64,000 bases of DNA from Bacteroidales bacterium (GTDB taxonomy: Bacteria; Bacteroidota; Bacteroidia; Bacteroidales; Paludibacteraceae): contig SUXE01000017.1 of NCBI GenBank assembly GCA_015061115.1, positions 1 to 64,000 of the forward strand. The letters are read 5' to 3'. The notes under the pieces were generated by a model. It was not told where the DNA came from. It saw only the letters and a list, made by a program, of their open reading frames with translations, and did no database searches. The stretch's first letter is position 1; every line of letters starts with the position of its first letter. Shown in pieces: positions 16,508 through 25,412 of the stretch. The position numbers and the translations under genes were made by a program.

Positions 16508-18520
16508 TTATTTCTTCACAACAAGCTTCTTAACAACTGTCTCATTTGGAGTTGTGATTCGAAGCATGTACACTCCGTTTGCAACGTCGTCAAGAGAAAC
16601 AACAGTCTCATTCGAAACCTTAACTACCGATCCTGCTAGAGAAACGAATTCAACCTTGACATCGTCTCCGGCTCCAAGAATCTCAATATTTGAAGACGCT
16701 GGATTAGGGAAGATTGTGATGACATTGTTGTTAGCATAATCTGCAACACCTGTCTTGTCTTTCTCGAATGAAATCCAGTCGATATCGATCCAATCCTTGT
16801 CGATTGAAAGTTTCAATACCTGCTCACCCTTAGAAAGTTTCATTGTTCCAACCTTTACATCAGCGAATGTACCCCAATCTCCAGTCTGGTCGATAGAAAC
16901 TTCTTTCACTACATTGCCAATAGAGACAGTCATCTGGCCTCCGTCTGAATTACCAGTTCCGACTCTCAAAACCACATCGTAGTCACCATCTTCTGCAACA
17001 TTGACTGTGTAGTTCATCCACTCACCCTTCTGGCAATGTCCAATAGCGACACCGTTTGTAATCTTCTTGATATCAACATCATCAGAACGGTAGTAGTTAG
17101 TATAATTGTCACATGAATTACCGTCGCTCAAATCATTGAATGCTTTTCCTGCAAAACCATTGTCATAGTTTTCTGCCTCAATCTTACCAGGAATAGCAGC
17201 AGCTGTACCACCGTAAGGGCCAACCTCAACAACTTTGATTGTAACAGAACTCTTTACAGAACCCTTGCTTGATGTAGCAGAAACCTCAACCTTAAACTCT
17301 CCTGCCTCTGTTGGAGTCCAAGTCACCTTTGAACCAGTACCAATCTGAGATCCACCTACAGAATATGAAATCTGAGAAGCTCCATCCATCTCAGCGGAAA
17401 TAGTGACAGTCTTGCCCAACTCTATTGTAGACTCAGACGCCGACACCACCAAACTTGGTCCACCTGCAGCCTTACCACAGAATCTTGCTCTTGCATTTTT
17501 TGCTTTGTCAGAAGCCATATACTGTCTCAACCAAGTCATAGCAGGACGGTCCTGACCATTCTTGATCAATCCTGAATCGTCTACCCAAGTAGCACCATGG
17601 ACATAACCCCAAAGAGTGATACCAGCCACAAAATCAGCCTCCCATGCGATAGGAATCTGCTCTGAGTAACGTGTCTTCTGACCATTGTCTCCCTGCTTAG
17701 CGATATCATACTCAGTCAAATAACAAGCCAACTCTCTACCAGACTTGTTTGTGATCTGGCTGTGGATATCATACAAACGAGACTTGAAATCATTTCCGCT
17801 CATATCATTCAAGTCGTGGCTCTGATGTCCATACGCATCGATAGGAGCTCCTTGTTTAACCAAAGTAGAGACAAGATCGATGAACTCGTTCTTCTGCCAC
17901 TGGAATGTGTTGTAGTCATTATAAACAAGGACAGCATTAGGGAAGAACTTACGAGCCAACTTGAATGCCTCTGTAATCCACTTATAGTCGCCTGGATTAG
18001 TACTTCCACTCATAGCCTGGCTCAAGTTTTTCTTAAATGTCTTAGCCTGACCGTTGTTGTCACCTTCAGCGTGACCTGGGATAGCCTCGTTAACAACGTC
18101 GATGATTGTCACATCAGGGAACTTTTTAGAGCAAGCCTCAATCCAAATCTCAACCTGTTTTCTCAAACGGTCTCCTGTGAAATCCTTCAAATAGTTTGGA
18201 TACTGTGAAGTCCAAAGCAAACAGTGGAACTTAAACTGTACTCCGTTCTGCTTACACCAATTGTACTCATTTTCTGCAGAACGCCAGTTCCATGATCTCA
18301 AAGCCTCATCAACACTTGATACTTCTTTATTTGCAATAGAACCCCACTTTGTCTCATTCTCAGGAGTCAACTGCTCCCACATTGTAGCATAATCAGAAGG
18401 TATACTTCCTCTAGTTGTAATGTTACCAAGGAACTTACAAGGATTTCCTTTTGATAACTGTGCCTGCGCCTGGCCCATTAATAAAAGGGCAGATGCAATA
18501 GTGAATAAACATCTCTTCAT
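16508..18520 (-). CDS. GH10 endo-beta-1,4-xylanase with CBM6 and T9SS tail (copy 2)
   Basis: 670 residues. Signal peptide 1-20. GH10 domain about 22-340: acid/base Glu145 (DVVNEAIPGH), nucleophile Glu270 (YLTEYDI), HCLLWTSQYP, YNDYNTFQWQK. Ig-like domain about 357-445, CBM6 about 448-585, T9SS tail about 592-670 ending KKLVVKK. Closest in architecture to copy 1, and it shares 3' flanking sequence with it. It differs in the loops around the active-site cleft (an EGDNNGQAK insert after Glu145), so the copies may differ in substrate decoration tolerance. It is transcribed alone. Confidence 0.96.
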   Translation of the reverse strand: MKRCLFTIASALLLMGQAQAQLSKGNPCKFLGNITTRGSIPSDYATMWEQLTPENETKWGSIANKEVSSVDEALRSWNWRSAENEYNWCKQNGVQFKFHCLLWTSQYPNYLKDFTGDRLRKQVEIWIEACSKKFPDVTIIDVVNEAIPGHAEGDNNGQAKTFKKNLSQAMSGSTNPGDYKWITEAFKLARKFFPNAVLVYNDYNTFQWQKNEFIDLVSTLVKQGAPIDAYGHQSHDLNDMSGNDFKSRLYDIHSQITNKSGRELACYLTEYDIAKQGDNGQKTRYSEQIPIAWEADFVAGITLWGYVHGATWVDDSGLIKNGQDRPAMTWLRQYMASDKAKNARARFCGKAAGGPSLVVSASESTIELGKTVTISAEMDGASQISYSVGGSQIGTGSKVTWTPTEAGEFKVEVSATSSKGSVKSSVTIKVVEVGPYGGTAAAIPGKIEAENYDNGFAGKAFNDLSDGNSCDNYTNYYRSDDVDIKKITNGVAIGHCQKGEWMNYTVNVAEDGDYDVVLRVGTGNSDGGQMTVSIGNVVKEVSIDQTGDWGTFADVKVGTMKLSKGEQVLKLSIDKDWIDIDWISFEKDKTGVADYANNNVITIFPNPASSNIEILGAGDDVKVEFVSLAGSVVKVSNETVVSLDDVANGVYMLRITTPNETVVKKLVVKK

Positions 18521-18562
18521 AGCGTTTTCCTATTAGTTAGTATTAGATTTGCGTTTATGCCA

Positions 18563-18570
18563 CAAACATA
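18563..18570 (-). promoter_or_regulatory. -7 box TATGTTTG of xylanase 2
   Basis: Same octamer and similar distance (43 bp) to the start as in xylanase 1. The 18521-18883 gap otherwise holds only the xylanase 3 terminator. Confidence 0.6.
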
Positions 18571-18810
18571 TTCTTTATTCTTACATAACAATTCTCCTTC
18601 ATTCCCTTTTTTCTTAGCATTTTCCCGTCTCGACAAAATTGATGCGAATTTGGTACAAAAGCCTATATTTGGGCGAAATATATAGACAAACATCACATTC
18701 GTGTTATAACAATCTATGTTTGGCACCTATTGGCTTAACATTTTCCCCTTTTTGCCACTCAAAAAGCAATATCAAGTAACAATCCGCATGGACAGACGTA
18801 TAAAATTGAG

Positions 18811-18845
18811 AAAAAAAAGGACCAGCCCATCAAATGAGCCGGCCC
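18811..18845 (-). terminator. Terminator of xylanase 3
   Basis: A 12-bp stem on the minus strand (18834-18845 with 18819-18830, including G-U pairs) with loop TTG, followed by eight T. Confidence 0.85.
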
Positions 18846-18883
18846 ACAAACTAAGCTAAACTAAAATATTATGAAACCATAAC

Positions 18884-20965
18884 TTATTTCTTAACCACAA
18901 GCTTCTTCACCACAGTCTCGTTTGGAGTTGTGATTCGAAGCATGTATACGCCGTTTGCAACGTCGCCAAGAGAAATCTCAGCCTTATTTGATTCTTTCAC
19001 AACAGAACCTGCAAGAGAAACAAACTCAACCTTAACATCGTATCCAGCACCGATAATCTCAATCTTTGAAGACGCTGGGTTAGGGATAACTGAGATGACA
19101 TTATTATTAGCATAATCAGCCACACTTGAAGGATCTTTCTCAAATGAGATCCAGTCAATGTCGATCCAATCCTTATCGATAGAAAGCTTCAATACATGCA
19201 CTCCCTTAGTAAGTTTCATTGTTCCGACACTCACCTCTGCGAATGAACCCCACTCTCCTGTCTGATCAATAGAGACCTCCTTCACGATGTCGCCAATAGA
19301 GATCGTCATCTTACCACCGTCTGAATTACCAGTTCCGACTCTCAAAACCACGTCGTATTCTCCATCCTCAGTAACATTGATTGTGTAGTTCATCCACTCT
19401 CCTTTCTGACAATGTCCGATTGCGATACCATCAGAGATCTTCTTGATATCAATATCATCCGAACGATAGTAATCTGTATAATCGTCACAATTATTACCGT
19501 CGCTCAAATCAAAGAATGCCTCACCAGCAAAACCCTTGTCGTAGTTTTCAGCCTCAATCTTTCCTGGAATAGATGCAGGCTCACCACCGAATGGACCAAC
19601 CTCAACAACTTTTATTGAGACAGTTCTTTTAACTGTTCCATCGCTCGATTCCGCAGAAACCTCAACTGTAAACTCACCAGCCTCAGTCGGAGTCCAAACG
19701 ATTTCTGAACCAGTTCCTATCTGTACGCCACTTACTGAATATGAGATGCTACTTGCGCCCTCCAACTCTGCAGAGATAGTGACAGACTGACCCAACTCGA
19801 TCGCTGTCTCTGACGTAGAAACAGTCAAACGTGGTCCACCAGCAGCCTTACCGCAAACAGTAGCAGAAGCATTCTTGGCAACATTGTCCTTCATGTAGTT
19901 TTGCAACCAAGTGAAAGCAGAACGGTGTTTACAATCTCTAACAAGTCCAGACGCTCCCTTACCATCTTCTCCGTCACCATCATTCACCCAAGTCTTTCCA
20001 TATATCCATCCCCACAATGTAACACCTGGTACATAATCTGCTTCCCACATGATAGGGAACTGCTCCTTATAACGAGTCTCGAATGTCTGATCGTCCTTTT
20101 TACAGATATCATACTCTGTAATATATTGAGGCAACTGAGTTTTGTTGTGAATTTCCTCCAACGCACTCTTAAACTGACTGCCACTCATATCATTCAAGTC
20201 GTGAGCTTGGTTTCCAGCAGCGTCGATCGGACCGCCACAAGCCTTGATTCCATTGACAAGATTTATAAACTCTGTCTTCTGCCACTGGAAAGTGTTGTAA
20301 TCATTATATATCAATGTGGCATTTGGCCAACGCTCACGTGCCAAACGGAATGCCTCAGCCAACCATTGATATGAGTTGGTGTTAGGATATCCATTTGTGT
20401 TGCAATTGTAACTTGGACGAGTACCGGTCTCTTTCTGAGCTCTGTCTTCAGCCAAAGAACCCAATGCTTCAATAATCTTTGTCTGCTTATACGGAGAATG
20501 GTAGTCGCTACCTGAATAAATAGCCTCATTCACCACATCTATTATTGTCAAGTCTGGATAGTGTTTCTGCACTTCGTCAAACCACTCGATAATAGCCTTT
20601 TTGGTGTCGTCCACACTCAGCGATTCAATGAACGATGGATGCTGACTACCCCAAATCAACGCATGGAATTTAAAGATGATTCCCTTCTCTTTGCAATAAT
20701 TATATGTTCTATCGGCATTACTCCAATTAAAACGACCAAATCCCTGATGCACAGAACCCCATTTAGTGGCATTCTCACATGTGACTTGATCCCAAAAATC
20801 ACTATAGGTAAGATTACAACTGCTCCAATCACAGTATTCCTGCCAATCGTCCCCAGTTGTTGTAATATTACCCAAGAATTTGCATTTATTATCTTTGGCT
20901 AGTTGTGCCTGCGCCTGTACGACCAATAGAAGCACAGATGCAATAGTGAATAAAAGTTTTTTCAT
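18884..20965 (-). CDS. GH10 endo-beta-1,4-xylanase with CBM6 and T9SS tail (copy 3)
   Basis: 693 residues. Signal peptide 1-20. GH10 about 22-365 with acid/base Glu147 (DVVNEAIYSG) and nucleophile Glu284 (YITEYDI). This catalytic domain is the most divergent of the three: it has an insertion after Glu147 (about 150-198, with KIIEALGSLAEDRAQKE), IWGSQHP in place of WTSQ(F/Y)P, and GNQAHD in place of GHQSHD. The Ig-like domain, CBM6 and type A T9SS tail are nearly the same as in copies 1 and 2. The difference near the catalytic residues suggests a different substrate preference within xylans. Confidence 0.95.
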   Translation of the reverse strand: MKKLLFTIASVLLLVVQAQAQLAKDNKCKFLGNITTTGDDWQEYCDWSSCNLTYSDFWDQVTCENATKWGSVHQGFGRFNWSNADRTYNYCKEKGIIFKFHALIWGSQHPSFIESLSVDDTKKAIIEWFDEVQKHYPDLTIIDVVNEAIYSGSDYHSPYKQTKIIEALGSLAEDRAQKETGTRPSYNCNTNGYPNTNSYQWLAEAFRLARERWPNATLIYNDYNTFQWQKTEFINLVNGIKACGGPIDAAGNQAHDLNDMSGSQFKSALEEIHNKTQLPQYITEYDICKKDDQTFETRYKEQFPIMWEADYVPGVTLWGWIYGKTWVNDGDGEDGKGASGLVRDCKHRSAFTWLQNYMKDNVAKNASATVCGKAAGGPRLTVSTSETAIELGQSVTISAELEGASSISYSVSGVQIGTGSEIVWTPTEAGEFTVEVSAESSDGTVKRTVSIKVVEVGPFGGEPASIPGKIEAENYDKGFAGEAFFDLSDGNNCDDYTDYYRSDDIDIKKISDGIAIGHCQKGEWMNYTINVTEDGEYDVVLRVGTGNSDGGKMTISIGDIVKEVSIDQTGEWGSFAEVSVGTMKLTKGVHVLKLSIDKDWIDIDWISFEKDPSSVADYANNNVISVIPNPASSKIEIIGAGYDVKVEFVSLAGSVVKESNKAEISLGDVANGVYMLRITTPNETVVKKLVVKK

Positions 20966-21035
20966 AGCATTTCCCTCCCTATTAAAATTAAACCCTTTTG
21001 TTTTAGTTGTAAGATATCAAATCCTTTTGTAGTAG

Positions 21036-21043
21036 CAAACATA
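21036..21043 (-). promoter_or_regulatory. -7 box TATGTTTG of xylanase 3
   Basis: Third copy of the same octamer, 70 bp before the start. Shared boxes suggest the three genes respond alike. Confidence 0.55.
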
Positions 21044-21161
21044 TCCTTTTTCTCTTTAATTCCAAATCCATTTCCCTATTTTTTTCTTCACATTTTCCCT
21101 ATTTCGGCACAAAATTGTCGTAAAACATATTTATCCTGCTTTTGAATAAAATTAACATTCG

Positions 21162-21189
21162 TTAACATATTTAACTTAAAATATGTTAA
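21162..21189. promoter_or_regulatory. AT-rich dyad between xylanase 3 and the TonB receptor
   Basis: TTAACATAT (21162-21170) and ATATGTTAA (21181-21189) form an inverted repeat, with a half-site GTTAAAATATG nearby. It could be an operator for either divergent gene. The rest of 20966-21358 shows nothing else except the promoter box at 21250. Confidence 0.3.
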
Positions 21190-21249
21190 TTTAACTCATA
21201 CAAAATGTTAAAATATGTAAAATTAATCAAATTCGAAAGTAGAGACAAA

Positions 21250-21257
21250 TACATTTG
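21250..21257 (+). promoter_or_regulatory. -7 box TACATTTG of the BtuB-like receptor gene
   Basis: Matches TAnnTTTG, 101 bp before the start. No conserved cobalamin riboswitch core is visible in the leader. Confidence 0.45.
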
Positions 21258-21358
21258 TAACATCAAACAGAGATTATTGTATGTTCGGCTTACTTTGAGG
21301 CATGAATACAAAATAGTCTTCGAGATTCGAGAAAACTCATAAAAAACTAAAAATAAAA

Positions 21359-23407
21359 ATGAAAAAAAGCAAGAATTCTATCTCTGAGACATCTGAAATA
21401 AGATGGAAGAGATTCTCAAATGAGAAATTTGCAACGTTCAAAAGCATGCACAAGTCAATTTCTATCGGAGTATTAAGTGTTGCGACGCTGCTGTCCGCCG
21501 ACTTGAAGGCTCAGACTCAGCCTGACTCTACGTCTACCGAACTGAACTATCAGCTTCAAGACATTGAGGTGACAAGTGAACGTGTTCCACTGACGTTGTC
21601 TGTCGTTCCACGTATGGTGACTGTGATGACCAAAGAAGACGTGAGTGCAGCGTCGGCACAGAGCATCAACGACCTGCTTGAATACGCAGTGGGTGTGGAT
21701 GTGCGTCAACGCGGAGAAATGGGTGTACAGTCTGATATTTCTGTCAGAGGCGGAACATTCGACCAAATCACAATCCTACTTAATGGCATCAACATCTCGT
21801 CACCACAAACAGGCCACTTATCCTCTGACTTCCCTGTAAGCATGGAGGAAATCGAACGTGTGGAAGTGCTTGAGGGTCCAGCAGCCCGTCTGTTCGGGAC
21901 TTCCGCATTCAACGGAGCCATCAACATCGTCACCAAATGTGATACGTCAAGCCATGTGGCTGGCCATATCTTTGGAGGAAGTTACGGATACGGGGGCGGT
22001 GAAATGTCAGCAAATCTATCTGCGAAGAAAGTTCAACAACAGGTTTCCGGTGGATTCCGTCGTGCCGACGGCGACCAGGAAAATAGTGATTTCAGACAGA
22101 CAAAGGTTTTCTATCAAGGAAGACTATCAAATTCATCAATCAAAGTGGACTGGCAGACGGGAGTGAGCAGCCAGGACTACGGTGCCAACACATTCTATTC
22201 TGCCGCCTACCCTAACCAGTGGGAGTCAACGACCAAATGGATAACATCTGTGAAAGCGGAAACAAACAGCCGCATCCATTTCGTACCGTCGATCTACTGG
22301 AATAGATCAAAAGATCATTTTCAGCTTATCCGAGACACTCACAAAGGAGAAAATTTCCACCAGTGTGACGTGTATGGCCTGAATCTTGGTGCATGGATCG
22401 AGACTAAGATCGGAAAAACAGCTTTCGGTGCGGAGATGCGTAGCGAAAATATAATCTCCACCAATCTAGGAAAAGAGACAACAGATTCCGTTGCAGTACG
22501 TGGAGAAAACGACCTGTTCTACAACAAGAAAGATGGCAGGGACAACATATCCTACTATGCCGAACATACATTCCTGCTGAAAAAATGGACTCTGTCTTTT
22601 GGCGCGATGGCTCACAAAGTGACGAATCTCAACAACAAAATGAAAATTTATCCCGGTGTGGACATTGCATTCCGTCCTAACGACTATTGGAAAATATCAA
22701 CATCGTGGAATATGGCAATGCGTCTGCCAACATTCACCGACCTCTATTACAAGAGTCCGACAACAGAAGGTAATGTGGGACTCCAACCAGAAGAGTCGTC
22801 TGCGGTGGATCTGGGAGCTAGATTCCGCAACCGTGGAATCGAGAGCAGCGTCGCACTATTCTATCACCATGGCAAAAACATGATCGACTGGGTGATGTAT
22901 TCCCAAAATGATGTTTTCCACTCCGCAGGATTCGAACTGGATAACATCGGAGCTGAGATCAACGCTTCGTTCTTTGGAAGAGAGGTGTTTGGAGAGAGAT
23001 GGGCATTAAGAAAAATCTCTTTCGGATACGCTTATATCCATCAGGAAAGAGAGGATGACGTCGAAATCTACAAATCAAACTATGCACTTGAATATCTGCG
23101 ACATAAACTATCAGCAAGTGTAGAGTCGAGAGTAGTGAAAAAACTTAACGCCACCCTATCGCTACGTTATCAGGACAGAAATGGAAGCTATATCAAATAT
23201 GATGAAAATCATAAGTCGACGGGGATGCTTGTAGACTACGAGCCATACACCTTGGTCGACCTTAAACTTTCATGGGATGCCAACAACTGGAGCATCTACG
23301 CAATCGCCAACAACCTCTTCAATGTCAGTTACTACGACCTTGGAAACATCCCACAGCCAGGAATCTGGTTGAAAGCAGGAGCAAAATTCAAAATTTGTAA
23401 GAAATAA
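21359..23407 (+). CDS. BtuB-like TonB-dependent receptor
   Basis: 682 residues. An extended N-terminus (RWKRFSNEKFATFKSMHKSISIGVLSVATLLSADLKAQ) precedes the mature protein. This long leader form is known in Bacteroidetes receptors, which supports the 21359 start over Met30. The TonB plug is at about 65-190 (LQDIEVTSERVP, SINDLLEYAVGVDVRQRG, SVRGGTFDQITILLNGI, GAINIVTK). A 22-strand-type barrel fills the rest and ends in WLKAGAKFKI. Without a carboxypeptidase-like N-terminal domain it resembles vitamin or siderophore receptors more than SusC. Cobalamin is possible, but no riboswitch or cob gene is near, so the substrate is open. Confidence 0.88.
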   Translation: MKKSKNSISETSEIRWKRFSNEKFATFKSMHKSISIGVLSVATLLSADLKAQTQPDSTSTELNYQLQDIEVTSERVPLTLSVVPRMVTVMTKEDVSAASAQSINDLLEYAVGVDVRQRGEMGVQSDISVRGGTFDQITILLNGINISSPQTGHLSSDFPVSMEEIERVEVLEGPAARLFGTSAFNGAINIVTKCDTSSHVAGHIFGGSYGYGGGEMSANLSAKKVQQQVSGGFRRADGDQENSDFRQTKVFYQGRLSNSSIKVDWQTGVSSQDYGANTFYSAAYPNQWESTTKWITSVKAETNSRIHFVPSIYWNRSKDHFQLIRDTHKGENFHQCDVYGLNLGAWIETKIGKTAFGAEMRSENIISTNLGKETTDSVAVRGENDLFYNKKDGRDNISYYAEHTFLLKKWTLSFGAMAHKVTNLNNKMKIYPGVDIAFRPNDYWKISTSWNMAMRLPTFTDLYYKSPTTEGNVGLQPEESSAVDLGARFRNRGIESSVALFYHHGKNMIDWVMYSQNDVFHSAGFELDNIGAEINASFFGREVFGERWALRKISFGYAYIHQEREDDVEIYKSNYALEYLRHKLSASVESRVVKKLNATLSLRYQDRNGSYIKYDENHKSTGMLVDYEPYTLVDLKLSWDANNWSIYAIANNLFNVSYYDLGNIPQPGIWLKAGAKFKICKK

Positions 23408-23429
23408 AGCTGATTTTCGATATATACAC

Positions 23430-23510
23430 GAATCACCATGGAATAACATAGATTATTTGTGGTGATTCTTGTAAAATTTCTTACCCAATTTTCATGTATA
23501 TCTTTTTTGG
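23430..23510 (+). terminator. Possible terminator of the receptor gene
   Basis: GAATCACCA (23430-23438) pairs exactly with TGGTGATTC (23460-23468). A TTTTTT run follows only at 23502, after GTATATC, which may close an outer stem. Weak support. Confidence 0.3.
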
Positions 23511-23618
23511 GAAGTTTTCTCAACGCTAGTAGATAATTTATGGATCTCTGTCATGCACTGTTCTAACATATTTTCCAACAGATTCTGATGGATATATATT
23601 TCAAACGAATAATTTAAA

Positions 23619-23652
23619 CAAAAAAGCAGGAGAATCATCAGACTCTCCTGCT
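23619..23652 (-). terminator. Terminator of the coiled-coil membrane protein gene
   Basis: Perfect 9-bp stem AGCAGGAGA/TCTCCTGCT (23625-23633 with 23644-23652) followed on the minus strand by a T run. Confidence 0.85.
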
Positions 23653-23673
23653 TCCATATTTTAACTGTGTTTT

Positions 23674-24924
23674 TTAGAATTTCATCACAAATGCAAGACC
23701 ATTACCTCTCGCCTCCATATCGAATTCTGGCTTCCAACTTGTTTCAGCTGGAACTTCTGCTGGGATTTCAGCAGGAGCTGCATTTGGATCAACATTATAT
23801 CTGTTGACGATCTCATTCACTTTCTTATGAGCTCTCTTCTCCTTGATGATTCCCCATACAAGCAAGGCAGCACCAGAAGCGTAGCATCCAATCATAGGAT
23901 ACAAAGTAGTCTTCTTATAATCTTTTGCCTTATCCATATCAGATTTGAATGAAGAGTTGTAGAAAAGAGTATTGAAATTATTATCTCTATTGTCTACGCT
24001 ATCAAAAGATTTGTACGCATTGTAAGCAGCATTAGCCTCTTTCTCTGCATCGTTTAATCCAGTTTGTGCATTTTCCAAACTTGCTTGAGCGTTTGTCAAA
24101 CTTGTTTGTGCAGCATCAAATTCTTTTTTGGCATTTAGGTACTCCTCTGCAGTTTCTTTGTATTTCTCTTCTATTTTTTCAAAATTACTTTTTGCAGTAT
24201 TGAACTCACTAGTTGCATTATCTAATGCATAATTTGCATTATTCAAAATACCCTCTGCCTCAATTCTCTTTGCATCAGCAGCATTATATGTTGCATAAAG
24301 ATCATTTACCTTCTCCGCATATTTTGCATTAGCCTCAGCCACGTGGTTTTCGTAAGCAGATTTCTTATCATCGTAATCCTTTGAAGCCCAGATGTATTGT
24401 GCAGTCCACAATCCACCACCGACGATCAATGCTCCACCTGTAAAGATCATCGCTCTACCTACACGCTCGCTCTTGTGTGCACGTGTGAAATCAGTCCAAT
24501 CCTTGCCTAATACAGAGTGAGCCTGCTCCTCAGAGATGCTGCGTCCCCACTTCAACAGACCTGATTTCTCCTTTCTTGCATACTCCAAATAATCATTTGA
24601 AATTGGCATTGTATCAGCCAATGCTACCGAGTCGACGGGAGTCTCTGCCACTACAGCATCGTCTACCTTCGTCTCACCTACAGGGCCAGAGAACGAGATC
24701 ACCTCCTTCTGTCCATTTTCATACTTAAGCATAAGGATGTCTGCTTTCTTCTCCACGAATGTAGGACCATTCTGGTTTTTCCACTGCTTAAACTTAACTT
24801 TGTTTGAGCTGACTTCCAATATTCTACATTGGATTTCTTCACCGTCGCGCTTCACTATGACATCTTGCGCGATAGCCGAGGCGATTGACGCCATCGACGC
24901 TAGGACTAAAAATAGTCGTTTCAT
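23674..24924 (-). CDS. Exported protein with two membrane helices and a long coiled coil
   Basis: 416 residues. Signal peptide 1-19. Residues 20-80 form a small beta domain (VIVKRDGEEIQCRILEVSS, KVKFKQW, ADILMLKYENGQKEVI) that recurs at the N-terminus of many Bacteroidetes envelope proteins. A hydrophobic segment at 157-178 precedes a coiled coil of about 185-315, rich in Ala, Asn and Glu (ADAKRIEAEGILNNANYALD). A second hydrophobic segment is near 342-362, and the tail has AEIPAEVPAE repeats. I infer an inner-membrane-attached periplasmic protein. No enzyme signature is seen and the function is unknown. The gene stands alone. Confidence 0.8.
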   Translation of the reverse strand: MKRLFLVLASMASIASAIAQDVIVKRDGEEIQCRILEVSSNKVKFKQWKNQNGPTFVEKKADILMLKYENGQKEVISFSGPVGETKVDDAVVAETPVDSVALADTMPISNDYLEYARKEKSGLLKWGRSISEEQAHSVLGKDWTDFTRAHKSERVGRAMIFTGGALIVGGGLWTAQYIWASKDYDDKKSAYENHVAEANAKYAEKVNDLYATYNAADAKRIEAEGILNNANYALDNATSEFNTAKSNFEKIEEKYKETAEEYLNAKKEFDAAQTSLTNAQASLENAQTGLNDAEKEANAAYNAYKSFDSVDNRDNNFNTLFYNSSFKSDMDKAKDYKKTTLYPMIGCYASGAALLVWGIIKEKRAHKKVNEIVNRYNVDPNAAPAEIPAEVPAETSWKPEFDMEARGNGLAFVMKF

Positions 24925-25072
24925 TGTTTTTTTGTTTTTCCCGATTCCGTGAGGATTTATTTATACACAATTACATTATACAAACGTCGGAATCTTACCC
25001 ATTATAGTGATTTACTATCATTCAACAATTTGACTAAACGAGTAAACGTTCGTAGGATTTAAATATCGTCCG

Positions 25073-25080
25073 CAAAAATA
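25073..25080 (-). promoter_or_regulatory. -7 box TATTTTTG upstream of the coiled-coil protein gene
   Basis: Minus-strand TAnnTTTG about 150 bp before the start. A second copy at 25114-25121 is an alternative. Confidence 0.3.
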
Positions 25081-25148
25081 ATTATTTTTCGGAAATAATA
25101 ACAGATAGCTCAAAAATAAAATTATGAACATTTTACTAACAAAAAAGT

Positions 25149-25181
25149 ATGTGGAGACGAGGCATCATCCCGTCTCCACAT
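25149..25181. repeat. GAGACG-type intergenic hairpin
   Basis: Perfect 11-bp arms (25149-25159 and 25171-25181) with core GGAGACG/CGTCTCC, next to a short A run that would act as a minus-strand T tract. It may be a second terminator after fumarase or a repeat element. Confidence 0.6.
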
Positions 25182-25275
25182 GGCATATTTCTTCCCTCCC
25201 GTCTGCAAAAATCCACGTCTCAGCGGAAATTTTGTTGTAAATACGTGTTTTTTTCCGCTAATATCAAGCCGATAA

Positions 25276-25309
25276 CAAAAAAGCGAGAAGATTTTCATCC
25301 TCTCGCTTT
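25276..25309 (-). terminator. Terminator of the fumarase-end of the leftward operon
   Basis: AAGCGAGA (25281-25288) pairs with TCTCGCTT (25301-25308), followed on the minus strand by a T run. Confidence 0.7.
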
Positions 25310-25338
25310 ATCTATTAGTTTTAGGCTGCAGGCTTTAG

Positions 25339-25400
25339 ACTCTAACCTCAGATCTCTAACCTCAAAGCTCTAACCTCAAAGCTCTAACCACTAACCTAAC
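25339..25400. repeat. Degenerate tandem repeat, CTCTAACCTCAAAG type
   Basis: Four or five adjoining copies of a unit of about 14-15 bp (CTCTAACCTCARAG), fading into CTAACCTAACCC. It lies between the fumarase stop and its terminator, so it would be transcribed. No coding sense. Confidence 0.6.
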
Positions 25401-25412
25401 CCTTAACTCTCA

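Noticed and set aside
21190-21358. Cobalamin riboswitch before the BtuB-like receptor
   Set aside because: No recognisable B12-box or paired core in the 170-nt leader; only a promoter box and AT-rich DNA.
25339-25412. Telomere-like CTAACC repeats
   Set aside because: The units are irregular and short, inside a bacterial operon; resemblance to telomeres is chance.
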